A program made the position numbers and the translations under genes. Source: Dichomitus squalens LYAD-421 SS1 (lineage: Eukaryota; Basidiomycota; Agaricomycetes; Polyporales; Polyporaceae). From it: 64,000 nt of DNA. Position 1 is the first letter of the stretch. Every line of letters begins with the position of its first letter. A model generated the notes under the pieces. The model was not told the DNA's origin. It was given only the letters and a program-made list of their open reading frames with translations, and did not search any database. Shown piece after piece: positions 34,034 to 46,153 of the stretch. The DNA lies in contig NW_006766883.1 in the NCBI RefSeq assembly GCF_000275845.1, forward strand, positions 2,439,843 to 2,503,842. Reading direction: 5' to 3'.

Positions 34034-34557
34034 GTCTTCCACCTACTTACTGAAGAACATGAACGCAACGCATCAGTGGTATACTTATATGCTGCGCGGG
34101 AAACAGACTCGCCCGGCTGCGACCCCATCAATCGCAGGTACCCATGAATGTATGGTACGGCCGCGGCGCAGTCAATTGAGATGTGCTCGATCACTGAGTG
34201 GCGAAACGCATGCGCTTCACAGGCGGTTTTGCTGGGATGCAATGCTGCTCTCAGGATGAGGTCTGACCTCGTAGATTAGTTGGAATGAGGACGAGCAAGT
34301 TGATGAAGTGTTTGTGGCCTGCCCGGGGTAGCAGATCGACCGGGGGGACCCTGAGATGCCGGAACCCCGGCCGACTCCGGGGTGTGAGTAGGAAAATGGC
34401 CGAGCCAATCAAAGGCCGGTGCTGATGCCACCGCAGAGCCGTCTTCGCCTGGAATACCGACCCGAAGCTCGACGCCGTCCCAACCCACGCTTCTCCCCTC
34501 CCTTGCCTCCCTCACGCTCCTTGACTCGATGACGACGCGATTGTAAACTGGCCGACC
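34034..34557. promoter_or_regulatory. Divergent promoter of carboxypeptidase and NIPA genes
   Basis: 524 bp between start codons. A GC-rich cluster of CCGG and CCCC blocks lies at about 34341-34382. No TATA box is obvious. Confidence 0.4.
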
Positions 34558-35965
34558 ATGGTAGAAGACAAATATATCGGCATCATCATCGCCATTACCG
34601 GCTCGGTCGGCATAGGCAGTAGTTTCATCTTCACGAAGAAGGTCCGTCAAGTCTTGCCATGCTTCAAACTCTTTGCCTCGCGTATCTCACAGTTCGCCCC
34701 TTGGGGGGATCGTCAGGGCTTGATAGCAGCTAGCAAGAATGGCTCTGCGGCTACTAATGAACACACGTACCTCAGAAGCCCGCTATGGTGGATTGGCATG
34801 GTTGTGAGTGAGTACAATCCCGTTACTGTGCGTGAGGTGGCTGGCCTAACTTGTTATGGAACAGTGGTTCTTGGAGAAAGTACGTCAGTATAGGCAATAG
34901 ACACCCACATCTTCTTGATGAGCTGCCTACAGTCCTCAATTTCGTGGCGTACACCTTTGCGCCTCCAATATTGATCACACCCCTCGGAGCCCTCAGTGTA
35001 ATCATTGGGTGCGTCTGACATCAGGCTCTTCTCTGTGTTCCAGATTTAACAATGACATAGGGCAATCCTTGCATCATTTTTCCTCAACGAAAGATTGGGG
35101 CACCTCGGTCGCGTGGGCTGCGCGCTATGTCTACTCGGTTCTCTTATTATCGTGCTACATGCTCCGCCAGACCGGGACGTGGAAACTGTCGATGAAATCC
35201 TGCACTTCGCTTTGCAACCTGGTGCGTCCTAGTACTTATTGCGTCGCATATTGACCCCTTAGGTGGAAGCTCGTGCTAGCCTTCTTGATGTACTCCTTCC
35301 TGGTTCTCGTCTACAGCCTCGTCATGATCTACGGCGTCATCCCCAAGTACGGTCATACAAACCCCATCATCTACATCTCCGTCTGCTCGCTCGTCGGCTC
35401 CGTCTCTGTCATGGCGATCAAGGGCCTCGGCGTCGCCGTGAAACTGACGTTCTCCGGGAACAACCAATTCACCCGCCCAGCGACATACGTCTTCGGCGTC
35501 CTCGTCGCGACCTGCATCGTCGTCCAGACGAACTACTTCAACAAGGCCCTCGACACCTTCTCGACCAATGTGTACGTCTCCCGCCCCCTCCCTGGCGTTC
35601 CCAACTGACCGCCCGTACGCAGCGTGAATCCAATGTATTATGTCGGCTTCTCGACGGCCACTATCGTCGCGTCCATCATCCTCTTCCAGGGCCTGAACAC
35701 CGACGACCCCGCCAACTCCCTCTCGCTCCTCGCTGGCTTCATCACCACCTTCCTCGGGGTGCACCTCCTCGAGCTCTCCCGCACCCCCAGCGGGGGCGGG
35801 GACGCAAGCGAGCTCGGGTACGTGCGCGCGAGCGGGCACGCAGAGGAGGAGGTCGGGCTGCAGACGATGTACGAGCCCGAGCCGGATGACTACGAACACG
35901 TCGCGGACGAAGAGCGCGCGCCGCTGCACAGGATGAGCGACGAAAGAGGGAGGGCTCGGACATGA
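34558..35965 (+). CDS. NIPA-type magnesium transporter (DUF803)
   Basis: Begins MVEDKYIGIIIAITGSVGIG followed by SSFIFTKK, the conserved first membrane helix of the family. Later exons give GLIAASKN, EYTYLRSPLWWIGM-like block, GEVLNFVAYTFAPPILITPL, GALSVIIG, ILASFFLNERLGHLGRVGCA, VLHAPPDRDVETVDEILHFA, then membrane helices through VNPMYYVGFSTATIVASIIL, FQGLNTDD, and GFITTFLGVHLLELSR. About nine membrane segments precede an acidic cytoplasmic tail. NIPA proteins transport magnesium at the plasma or endosomal membrane. Homologues in basidiomycetes are common and mostly unstudied. Exon joins in 34640-35270 were inferred from the family pattern. Confidence 0.87.
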
Positions 35966-36711
35966 GGATGGTGATGTGATGATACACGCCTGCGCCTTGC
36001 GCCCTTGTGTTGGGACAGAGGGCACGGCAGGGAAAACTTTTGCAAATAGCGAGTCCGCAGCGACGCTTCCCTGCGTGTACACGGAGCGCGGACACTCCGG
36101 AAGATCGGCCACAAGCCGCCTGGGACGGAGGGGCCCCACTATCCCCTTCCATCGCCGATTGTCGAGACGATGCATTGGGGCAGGAGCGTGTGCATGCGGC
36201 GTGTTGCCGACGTAAAAATCGCTAAATAGGTAACTTATTCGTAGTATTGTATGGACTCTTAGTTGTACTAGAGCTATTTGTAACTATACATCTATGGTTG
36301 CGGCGATCTACACAGTGATTACATACAATGCTGCGTGGTAAGCGTACAGGGTCCACAGAGTCCGGTCAACCGCCCGAAGATGGAGGAGGATGAGGGGGAT
36401 GAGATTACAGGATGCCGGTGGTATGTATGCAAATGCGATCGAAGGGCGAAGGAATGATGGCGAGCACGGTGCAAGATTAGAGCAGCTCCGGCTAAGTATT
36501 GATGATGGTCGAATGCTGGGCGGTCATGAATGCGAAGAGAGAATGTGTGTATGCAGCGTGGTATGATGCGAGCATGCGCAAAGACGAATGAAATGAAGCT
36601 AGTACCCAAGGAATCGCGCCATGATGACCAATCAGGATGCAAAAGTCTCGAGAATCGGAGCGCGGGAAGAGAGGGGAGGGGAGAGGAGGGAAGGAGTAAA
36701 GCTCAGCAGAA
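35966..36711. other. Convergent 3' intergenic interval
   Basis: About 750 bp between the NIPA and methyltransferase stop codons. A/T-rich around 36220-36320, consistent with polyadenylation regions. Nothing else recognised. Confidence 0.4.
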
Positions 36712-39145
36712 CTAGTGGTCGCCGTACCCGCATTCCCCAGGGTGCATCGACTTTGTCGCCTCGTACACTCGGATCGTCCGAACGTGTGTCGAGTGCTCCT
36801 TTGATGCCGTTGATGCCGTGGCACCGCCATAAACATGCGCGCGAAGCCCGTCAATTGACACGGTGCGCTTCGCCTGCGGAGGCGTGCCGGCGGAGAACTT
36901 AAAGATAGTCTTCGTGGCAGGTGGTGAGGGCGCAACAGATTCATCAAAGTCGTCCTCCAGCTGGAGCCCAGGCACGTCCTGAGGCCAGTTGAAACGCTTC
37001 CGTCGGAAGCTGGCGAAGGCAAGAACACCGGTCAGCGAATTCGTGTGTACCTGGCAGACGGAAGTGCACATACCATTCGTAGTCCCACAAATAGTCGTCG
37101 AGCTCACGCTCTGAGACAACCGGCTTCCCATGCCGGCCCTTCTGCGCCGTCACGTACTTCGACAGCGCGTCCTTGCATCCTAGGAGCGTGTTCATGTGCT
37201 TGCACGCGTGCATTTCCAGCTCGAGCGGCGTGCAGGGAATAAGCGTCGCTGGTAACAGGACAAGCCCTGGTGGCTGGTATGGCCCGGCCTCCTTCCACGA
37301 CGGAGTCCGGCTGTCGAGGCTGCTCCCGTCCCCGAGCAGCAGTTGCCGCGCTTTGGGGGTGGCCGTGTGGAGCATAGCCGGGTCTACGCGCGGATGCTCG
37401 TCGCTCGTGCGCTGTGAGCGGGTCCCTGACAAAGGAGACGACGCTAACACGGGCGAGGATGGCGAGGTGCGCGTCCACGGTGACCCCTTGCCACGCTTCT
37501 CGTCCTCGCTCAAGCGTTTCGCATGCGACGAAACCCTTGGGCGGGGGCTGGGCTCGAAGTTCTCGCACTGCTCCACGAGATCGCGAGAGGGCACCGCGAG
37601 CTCGAAGTGATGCGTCTGATGCGCGCAGGAAAGGCCGAAGACCTCGCGGAGCATGTGCTCGAGGAAGGTGTGCGGGCGGGGGGCGATGCCGTACCTGTTT
37701 GTGAGCATGTTCTGGAAGATCGTCTCGAGATGCGTTGCGATAATGCTGTTCGCGCTGAAGTCGACCTCGGAGGATGTACGCGCGTGGCCGTTCTTGAAGT
37801 TGGGCGAGCGCTCGAAGGAAGGGAGTTTGGGGAGGGGTTTCTCGGACCGCGCGCGGGAGATGGGCGAAGAGAGACCCAGCACTATGTTCTCGGAATTGGC
37901 CGCGCGCTGATAGTTGGGTCTCGATAGTGAACGCGGGTCGTCTCTAGTTGGGCGAGGGAGGATCGTCGGGAAGAACAGGTCGTCATCGATGAGCTCCAGT
38001 CGGCCGCCCGGCCGGAGGACCCTTCGTACCTGTGTGAGCACGAACTTCCATCTACTCACGGGGATGCAGAGGGTGAGATTTGCCATTCGCACGAGATCGA
38101 AGGAATTGTCTGGAAATGGCAGCGGATACTTGACGCTAAAATGTAGTTTAGTGGCGCGCATACAGCCATCTAAACAACACATACAAGTTGGCTCGTTTCC
38201 AGACAACGTTCTTCGCAGCATGTTCCGGCTCGAGATGCGGGTGGACCTCTCCAGCCTCGTTGTTGTGCACGTCGATGAGGTCCAGGCCGACTATCCGTGT
38301 GTTGCTCGACTTCCACAGCTTCGCAGCATGCAGAACCCAGAAGCCTTCACCACATCCCAGGTCCAGGACGTCCGAAGGCGGCTTCTTGCCGAAGTTGTGA
38401 AACGTCGGCGTGTCTGCTCGTGCGAGCTTGCATAGCAACCTGTGGGTCTGGTAGTCGCTGAGCGCCACGGAGCGCGTTGTGAGAGACGGGCTCGCGCAGG
38501 CAAAGACTGGACTCACTTCTCAAGCAGGATTTGGCTATACGCCTGCATGTAAGGCGCGTCCTCGGGGGAAAAGGGATGATGGGGCATGTTGCGCCTGCGA
38601 ACCGTCCGATTGCGGTCCTCGAAGCTATTCTCCTCATCCTCTCGCGGCCCCGCGGAGAGCGTCAGATGCGAGTGAAGATCCGCGCCTATGTTTTCCTCGT
38701 ACGAATTCTCCTGATGCGATGGCAACGGCACTCGTTTCCTCCCTCTCAAGGACTCCGTGAAATCGAGCGATGGGGTCTTGAACGCCTTGAGAGCTTGCCC
38801 AAAGGACCGCTTCTTCTTCAGTCTCAGAGCAGACTCCACGCGCACCGCCGCCTGAGTGATGGTGGCTTGCGATGGCGAGTCGTCTAAACGCGGGTCCTCC
38901 ATGGATGAACGCTCCGAGGAGGTCGGGGTTGGAGTGGGTGGCAGAGGGTAGTGATGATGCTGTCGCTTCTTGATTACCATTCCGGCGATGTACGTGTCAA
39001 AGTGGGCAGGGTCGGGAACGTCATGAGTAGACGAAAGCATAGAGTAACGAGGGTCGGCCGCGGGAGCGTACAGCGAAGAGTCGTCGAAAGGCACGTCCGG
39101 ATTCGACCCACCGGCAAAGATGGGATAGATGATCCTGGGATCCAT
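36712..39145 (-). CDS. SAM-dependent methyltransferase with long disordered arms
   Basis: Starts MDPRIIYPIFAGGSNPDVPF and has about 200 N-terminal residues without a domain. The class I methyltransferase core begins near residue 210: PPSDVLDLGCGEGFWVLHAA (motif I), NTRIVGLDLIDVH (acidic residue for ribose), PLPFPDNSFDLVRMANLTLC, and VLRPGGRLELIDDDLFFPTI. A Ser/Pro-rich region follows with HLETIFQNMLTNRYGIAPRP. Near the C-terminus the frame changes across a 64-nt intron starting GTATGT, giving WDYECFRRKRFNWPQDVPG, and the protein ends GECGYGDH. The family is widespread in Agaricomycetes. The substrate is unknown and I would not call it LaeA. The gene is divergent from LRP1. Confidence 0.85.
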
Positions 39146-40643
39146 GATCCGGGCTGAGAGCTCGCCGTTATAAGAGTTATGATAGGAGAAGGCAGAATAG
39201 CGAAGCGTCGAGTGGCGGAAGCGGAAGGGGCAAGTGCTTTGTCCTGTGTGACAATAGGGCTTCGAGTGTCGAGAAGGGGCCGGAGGTAGAGGTTAATCGA
39301 GAGCAGACATCGACGAGCGAAGGGAAGCAGTGGAATTAGCGTACGGTGTCAGGGATCGTAGGCCAGCCTCCGAAGTCTCCACTGCAGCGCCTCGGAGAAG
39401 CGACAAGTCGACAGCCTGCTCCGTGGGATGGCACCGGAAGGGGCTGACAGTGACAAATGGACGCACCCCGGAAACTCCGCGTCTGACTATATGTACCCAG
39501 GCGTCTGGATGAGAGCAAGAACGCACCCACGTCTGTTGCTGCGTCGGAGCGAGTCGTAGTGCATGGAGAGTCGGAGGAGTGCCACTGGACGAGTAAGTGA
39601 CGACGACAAATACCCAAAACCCGACTACCCGCCTTCTTCGCACGTTGGCGCCGGCCGTCGCCCGTAAATGGGTGGTGCATTTCGGGATGCAATTGGACTT
39701 ATGGAAACTACCCGTCTGCCAGAATATCCTGGAAACAGAATATGCCCACATCATGCCAATAGCGCTATGGCGACAGACAGAAGACTGCACAACACGAATA
39801 CCTGTTGCCAGCGAGGCTCGCAAGAAGAGGCATATATATATGCATTGCGCCATCGACGTTACAACACGTACTGCGATCATGCTGGCGTCCTCGGAATTCA
39901 AGGCCGCTTCCTCATAGAAGGACTCAATCGTCTTTGGGAGGGGGAGGGCCGCACGGCTGTAACATACGCTACAAGGGATAGACGTTGAACGTGAAGGCTG
40001 TGGGGATATTGATGGTTTCAACGCACCTCAGTCATCTCAAACCTGACTCGTCCAACTGCCTCTCCGTCAGCAATGGCCAAATAAGAAGTCAAAGTGGGGT
40101 GCCCGACGATAGACGACAGCGTGTCCCTGTGCTGGTGGGTAAGCCACTCACTGCGGTCGAGGTTAGTTCCAGTCCAGCCTAAGGTTCTGAACTCCTCACT
40201 ATTTCGTTAAATCGGCATGGCCTGCATGAAACCGTCAGTAGAGCGTTTCAAATGGGATGATTCCATCTACATACCTGTGCCAGTGTAACGAGCATGCACT
40301 GGGCGTAGGGAGATAGTCAGCGGAACATAGCCTCGAATAGGTTAGTAGCCCACTCACAATGCTCAAGTTGAGTGTTCGCCGTGTACCGTAGCTCAGAAGA
40401 CTACCAGCGAGGTCAGTATAACGTGGACAAAGACGACGACGCAGGGGAGGATGACTGACCATGGTCAGAGGCAGCGAGCACCACTGCCTGCCGATCGCCA
40501 CCTTTGGCGAGCTGCAGCGAACCGGCGCTTCGACAACTTTTCCAGGACGCCGTCCCGCGCAAAGGTCTCTGGGCTATCTTGCTTTTCTGCTTCTACTACT
40601 GGCTACGGGATCACAGGCTGTAACGGAATCTGGCTCTCGCGAC
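39146..40643. other. Divergent intergenic interval (1.5 kb)
   Basis: Holds the promoters of the methyltransferase (left) and LRP1 (right). A 14-bp palindrome of alternating A/T flanked by GC (39830-39843) is the only notable pattern. Frames up to 242 codons here look random. Confidence 0.4.
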
Positions 40644-41917
40644 ATGGGGGACAGCTCTGAGAAGCTCATGGCCAAACTGGCCGCACTGGATAGTTCCTTG
40701 GACGACCTCGAGGACAAACTCGAACCTCTCCTCGCGCAGACACTACCTGAGTCTCTGCTTCCATTGGAGACCATTCAACAGGTTAAGCTGAATGTCGCAC
40801 TGCCGTACTTGGTATACGACCTGATATTCAGTACGCCAAATCCACTACCATGTCATGCAGTTCTCGAACTAATGCATCAGAAACCCGCTAGTCTACCTGA
40901 AGACCCGGGGCATCGACCCCAAGTCTCATCCAGTAGCTGCAGAACTCGTATGTGACACGGCCCGTTCTGCACTAGCCAGGTACCCACTGACCACACAGAA
41001 CCGCGTGAGACAATACTTCGACAAGATCAAGAACGCCGAAGACCCGGAGAAGCGTACGTCTTGTCTCCCTCTTCTTCCCTTCCTCCCTCCTCCTACGCCC
41101 ATCTGTCTCCCCACGTCGACTCTCCCACATAGCCCTCGTGGCGTACAGTTCTATGCGACTAACGTTCACACCCTCTGGGCATAATAGGGAAGACCGCCGT
41201 CGACAAAGCAGCCGCGAACCGCTTCATCAAACACGCCATTGCCCAAGTCAAAGACCAGGAGCAGCGTACCCCCGGCGAAGTCCAATCTGACAGCCGCAGC
41301 AGCGCCCGCCCTTTACATACGCACATCCGGTTCGACGAGAACGGCAATGCACCGTCCCCGTCAGCCTCTTTGGCACCAGCACGAGGGGCGCAGATCCCGC
41401 CAGGGAAGGTGACCAGCAAGATGCTCGAACGCGCCGAGTATCAGAAGCAGCTCGACGAAGGGAGTGGCTCGAGCGACGAGGATGTAGACGCGGACACGCT
41501 GGAGATCATCGACGACAAGGATGAGAATGCGGAGAGTGCAGACGGGCCTGCGCGACTAAGCTCGAAGGCGAAGGGGAAGGCTAAGGCCACAGATGCACAA
41601 GATGTGAGCATGGCCGACGGCGAGGTTGCCGGTGCCAAGAAACGCAGGAGACCTGCTCCGGATCCTTTTGCTGGTACGTACACCTGTCTCTCTTGCTGCG
41701 CTCCAACTGGCTCACGGCACCTCCGTTAGGCTACGGAGACACACCCGAGACGAAGTCGACGAAATCGTCGAAGAAAAAGAAGGCCATAGCCCAATCTACA
41801 CCTGGCGAAGATATGGCCGTAGATGAACCGAGAAGTGAAACAGGTCCATCTCAATCTGCAAAGAAAGATCAATCTGCGGCAAAGAAAGCCAAAAGGAAGG
41901 CGAAGAAGGCTTCATGA
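40644..41917 (+). CDS. LRP1: Nuclear exosome cofactor, C1D/Rrp47/Lrp1 family
   Basis: Starts at the ATG at 40644 (MGDSSEKLMAKLAALDSSLD), chosen because the Sas10/C1D helical domain begins immediately. The domain continues LEPLLAQTLPESLLPLETIQ, LNVALPYLVYDLIF, then across introns YLKTRGIDPKSHPVAAEL, RVRQYFDKIKNAEDPEK and KTAVDKAAANRFIKHAI. The C-terminal half is acidic, then Lys/Ala-rich (KKKKAIAQ, KKDQSAAKKAKRKAKKAS), typical of nucleolar RNA-binding tails. Lrp1/Rrp47 binds Rrp6 and aids 3' processing of snRNA, snoRNA and 5.8S rRNA. An upstream in-frame extension would be hydrophobic (FLLLLLATGSQA) and is not expected in this family. Confidence 0.9.
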
Positions 41918-42213
41918 GCTTGTCGATTTCCTGTCTCTAGACGTCGTCTGCGTCTGATTATGCGTGCACGTTGCTGTCCACCTGTCTAGTCTACAGCATT
42001 GAGACGTTCATTCTCTGCAATTTACATATACAACACGTCCCAGAATACTAGTACAATCCGTGGAGAGAGAGAGAGACGAATCTACATATAACGTCTACGA
42101 GGTCGTCGCGACTGTCAGTGAGTGTAATAAAATACAACAGTGAAACCCAAGAACGAAGAGAACAGGTCCGCTGCAACGATGCATGTTGTCGCTTCGCGCA
42201 AGCATCTTCTCAC
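41918..42213. other. Convergent 3' interval with a possible alternative last exon
   Basis: About 300 bp between the LRP1 stop and the TAA stop of the F-box gene. On the minus strand 42170-42095 would be a coding last exon of the F-box gene if the GTAAGT overlapping that stop is used as a splice donor. Confidence 0.45.
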
Positions 42214-45200
42214 TTACATGATCGCACACCCATCTCGCCCATCCGGGCCTTCCGATAACAACGGCGAGCCCGCCCCAGAGCGTCGCCCGCTCGGGGCCCA
42301 CCAGCGCGTCCTCCCGGAGGCAAAGTCGGCAGCATCCGCCGTCCCCGCACTGCTGCCCGACCCGTTCCCCGCCCGCTTCGCCGCCTTCCGCTTCTTCTCC
42401 CTCGCCGCGCGGACGGCATCCACCGTCTGCCACGAGTAGAACGTCTTCAGCACGACGCGCGTCTCGTCGCATTCGTCCTGGCCCACGCCGAGCCCCTCCT
42501 CGTCCCGCCCGTCGAGGTACGCGAGCTTCTTCGCCTCCCACGCGCGCCAGCCCCGCCGCGGCCGCGTGTGCGGCGTGAGCTCCTTCACGGCGTACTCCCC
42601 GACCCCGCGGCAGTCGATCGCGACGAGCGCGGGGTCGACAAGCTTGCGCTCGCGCGCGAGCCGCACGAACTCGCGCGCCACCGCGCTGCTCATGCGCGTG
42701 TTGTCCGCCTCGAGGGCGCGCAGGCGCGTGCAGCCCCGGATGAGCGCGAGCAGCGCGTCGTTGGTCACGTTGCCCGCGTACGAGATAACGAGGTGTTCGA
42801 GGGCATGGCCTGGCTGCGGTACTGGGGGCTGCGGCGCACCGCGGGAAAGGGGCGACGATAGTGAGGCGGGTGCGTTTGCGTTTACGTTGGCACTGGCGTC
42901 CTGTCGCGGGGTGAGAGCGGCGAGGACCGCGTCTGTGATCTCGGACGCGTCTTCGAGGTCGACTCTCCGGATGTAGGGGGTCGTATCCAGAAGACGCACA
43001 AGACCGTCGTCGCGGAGGTCGGGGCCGATCCCTGCGAGCTCGAGGAACTCGAGCCTCGGGACGGCGTGCGCGAGGTGCGAGAGCGCGTGGTCGGTGAGCA
43101 GGATGCACGACGAGAGCGCAAGATGTCGGAGACGAGTGACCCGTCGCCAATACCTGGTGGGGTCGGCAGGATCCCGGCCAGCCTCGCGTGCTGTAAGCTG
43201 GACTGCTTCGAGTTCCTTTGCTTCCTCCTCTGTCAACGAGACGAAGGCTTCGACGGCTGAGTTGTGGAGCGGTACGGCATAGCTGAGATCCAGCACTTCC
43301 AGGTCCGGTGCAGCGCGGCCTAAATTGCGCATCATGTCGTCCGTAACACGGGCCAGCCAAGTGAGACGGAGCACCTTGAGACGCAGGCGTTCGCCGCGTT
43401 CCAATGTCGACGAGGCCAGGTAGCTGATACCCTCGCCGTCAAGATTGCTGCACCTGCTCGCGTCAAGCGAGACGAGATTTCGGCAGTGCATAGACAGGAT
43501 GGCGCAAGTTCTGTTATTCACCGCCGCCAGCCCCTTGACATTAAGCGTTTGCAGAGCAGGAGAGCGGATCAGGAGATAGTGCAAGGAGCGCGTCGTCAAA
43601 GCTGTGCAGCCATGTAGGTCGATAGTAGTGATACGAGTATGCGCCAGGACGGCGGACTGTAGGGGCTCGATGCACAAGCCGTCTGTTATTTCGACGAGCG
43701 CGTCCGATGACAAGTCGGCGAGGCCTGTAAACTCGACGCGCTTGACGAAGCCGCCTGCCCTCCCGCACAGCCGCGCGAGGACGCTAGGAGGTAGCCTGGG
43801 CAGCCTAGCCCAGAGCTGTCCGTCGTAGACGAGGCTTTGCCAAGCCTTTGAAACCTGGTACGACCAATAGGTCACCCATTCTTCACGTGATGCAAAGGGA
43901 GTATACCAACCCTGCTCAGCTTCAAGAGTTCCCGGACACCCTTCTCTACCCCGACATGCCTATTTCGGGAAAGCCCAGCCCGGATGGCCGTCCATTTGCC
44001 ACTAGAGACAAGCCGGCGGTGGTCCGCTTCGTGCAGGTCGACGAGCATCGCCAGAACGAGGATCCTCAGCTCGCGGGGTAGGTATTCATCAAAGTGATTC
44101 GGAACGATGACAGGGATGGGCTGTGATATCTCAGCAGGGGTGGTTGGCACGATATCAAGAGGAGAGGATATCAGCGGGAAAGGAGAAGAGTACGAGCGAC
44201 CCTTCGTGCGCAGAACGGCAGAGCCGGAAGGCGGACCAAGACGATACAGCGGGGAGACGGGAGGGATCATACCGCTCGAGAGGTCGACATCGATGTCAAT
44301 AAGAGTGCCCTGAGGTGGGCTCGTACAGGACTTCAGGTCGCGAGCCCAAGGCATGAAACAACTATTGCTGCCATGAAGGTCGGCATCGGTCGTCTGCTCA
44401 TTCGGAGCAGTCGCAGTGGTAGAGGAAGTCGTCGGAATGGGCACGGTCTCAGCTCGCCTCCTGAACAGGAGCTTACGGGCGATGTTTCCCGGCCCCTTGC
44501 TCACGGCGAGCTTGACCTTGACCTTGCTGATGGACAGCGCCGACAGCGAGCGCGTCGAGCGGAGCGAGATGTTCGAGAGCGAGCGTCGGCGGGCCGGGAT
44601 GTGCGCAGGGGCGTCGGGCGAGACGGGCGGCGTGACATCATGGCCGATGCTAGCGCTCTGCCCGGACTCGGACTCGGCGATCGATGCAAATCCAGAACCG
44701 TACGAGGACGGGCCTGCGGTCTGGGGCGACATGGAGACCGAGCTGAGCGACGAGGGCCATTCAGCGCCGTCGTAGTCCAACGACGGGGACATGAACACGA
44801 GCGGCGGGAGCACGGGTGGCCGCTCACGCCCCTTGCCCTTCGCTGAGAAACCCGAGGACTCGCCGACATTCTCGAGCTCGTCCGCGCAGAGTAAATCGGG
44901 GGAATTGTTCAGCGCGGGGTCGTGGAAGTGTGCGAGCTGTATATGGGACGGGTCAACGATGGAAGGGGACGACTCCGACCACGCGTGAGCGAGGCTGAAA
45001 TTGCCTGCAGAAGAGGACGATCCGGCCGCTTGGAGGACGTCGATCTGAATGTCGACGGGTTCGCGACCCTGAATGTACAAAGGCTTTGAAACACCTTTGC
45101 CTTTCGAGGGGCTAGAGGCCACATCTGTCGCCATCTCGTCGTGAGTAGGAATGTTGTTGTAGTACCAGTCAAGGGGAAGGACTGGGGCCGAGAAGGAGGA

Positions 45201-45347
45201 GAGCGAACGGGGGTGGTCGTGCGAGTCAGAAAGGGGATGTTGAGGCTCCTGCACACTCTCCTTGAGGCGATGCGAACCATTAAGTGGCTCATAAAGGTCA
45301 AAAGGGAAGAACGAGTCGTCGTTATCGATGTCGTGTGTCTGGCTCAT
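42214..45347 (-). CDS. F-box and leucine-rich-repeat protein with C-terminal CaaX box
   Basis: Two main exons. The first (from the ATG at 45347) codes for about 490 residues: a Ser-rich disordered region with RRRSLSNISLRSTRSLSALS, then the F-box YLPRELRILVLAMLVDLHEA. An intron from GTTGGT to ACCAG joins GVRELLKLSR to VSKAWQSLVYDGQLWARLP. The second exon has about ten LRRs of the RNI type (TRITTIDLHGCTALTTRSL, NLVSLDASRCSNLDGEGISY, LRHLALSSCILLTDHALSHL). The protein ends GPDGRDGCAIM, a CaaX box predicted to be farnesylated. F-box/LRR proteins choose substrates for SCF ubiquitin ligases. A lipid anchor would place it at a membrane, as for human FBXL2. A GTAAGT overlaps the stop codon (see findings). 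Confidence 0.88.
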
Positions 45348-45577
45348 GGCGAGAGACAGCAATTCTAAGCTATGTTGATGCGATAAGAGATACAGTGGCA
45401 GTAGGTGCTTTGGCTGCAAAAAGACGCAAGACAGATGGAGTAGCGAAAGCTTAACGGGCTGCGACTGGCTCGCTGATGGTCGCTGGAGGACGAACGGGCG
45501 CGCTGAGCATGATGTATGCGGCCAAGCTCTGCAGAGACAGCATTCCAATAATGTTCTCCCACTCCGAGCCAGACGCC

Positions 45578-45585
45578 GTCGCCCG
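45578..45585. repeat. Left target-site duplication of the MITE
   Basis: GTCGCCCG directly precedes the left terminal repeat. An identical copy lies at 46154-46161 directly after the right terminal repeat. Confidence 0.9.
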
Positions 45586-45602
45586 TAAGGCTCCAACCAT
45601 TT
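45586..45602 (+). repeat. Left terminal inverted repeat of MITE
   Basis: TAAGGCTCCAACCATTT. It matches the reverse complement of 46137-46153 at all 17 positions. Confidence 0.93.
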
Positions 45603-46136
45603 CATTTATTTACTGTGTATAAACGGTTGTTTTCGTTTACCTTTCAATTTATTTACCCATTTTCTCGTAAACGGTCATAAACCAGTTGTACACAGTAAAT
45701 AAATGGTTGCTGGTACCACCATACCAGCAAGGCTAAAGACCAGGAGATGAGGTATCAGAGGGCCATGTAGAGGGTAGGTCAAGGTCGTTGACCGTTGGTC
45801 GACTCCTGCCTTGCTTCTGCCTGGTCAATTGGCATCGACGGGGCCCGGCAGCTGACTTTCCTGTTCGGGAGCTTACCTCACCTTTCGGCGCTTATCGCAC
45901 TGAGACGAAGCTTGGGAGTGAGCTTGATACTCATTGGTCTCCCAGCGACGATCATTGGTGGCAAGAAGTGTTATAAGTATACACTGATATGCAATGCTCC
46001 CAAATAGCCCTATGGAGTGTTTCTCGGAGTGGTCTGCAACCTCACCTGTGGAACCATTTGTTTACCCTTCTTAAACTGTTTTCAAACGTTTATATACCCT
46101 TTCCGTATATTTTACGGTTTGGGATAAACATAAAGT

Positions 46137-46153
46137 AAATGGTTGGAGCCTTA
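46137..46153 (-). repeat. Right terminal inverted repeat of MITE
   Basis: AAATGGTTGGAGCCTTA, the perfect inverted copy of the left end. Confidence 0.93.

Larger units (their letters stand above)
45586..46153. mobile_element. Non-autonomous hAT-like MITE (568 bp)
   Basis: The element begins TAAGGCTCCAACCATTT and ends with the exact reverse complement (17-bp perfect terminal inverted repeats, imperfect beyond). It is flanked by a perfect 8-bp direct repeat, the target duplication size of hAT transposons. The interior is A/T-rich compared with the surroundings, carries several GTTTAC/GTAAAC and AAACGGTT subterminal motifs, and has no frame resembling a transposase, so it must be mobilised in trans. 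It lies about 240 bp upstream of the F-box gene start and 475 bp beyond the YABBY-like gene stop. The perfect target duplication and terminal repeats suggest recent insertion. Confidence 0.9.

Noticed and set aside
35276..36175. 299-codon minus-strand frame opposite the NIPA gene
   Set aside because: It is the antisense shadow of a high-GC coding exon with clear family motifs on the plus strand.
39830..39843. A/T palindrome GCATATATATATGC
   Set aside because: Simple-sequence palindrome, expected by chance and without flanking structure.
39293..40021. 242-codon minus-strand frame upstream of the methyltransferase gene
   Set aside because: Composition looks random, no domain, and it occupies the divergent promoter region.
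45788..46007. Short frames inside the MITE as a possible transposase remnant
   Set aside because: 60-70 codons with no hAT dimerisation or RNase H-like motif. The element is non-autonomous.
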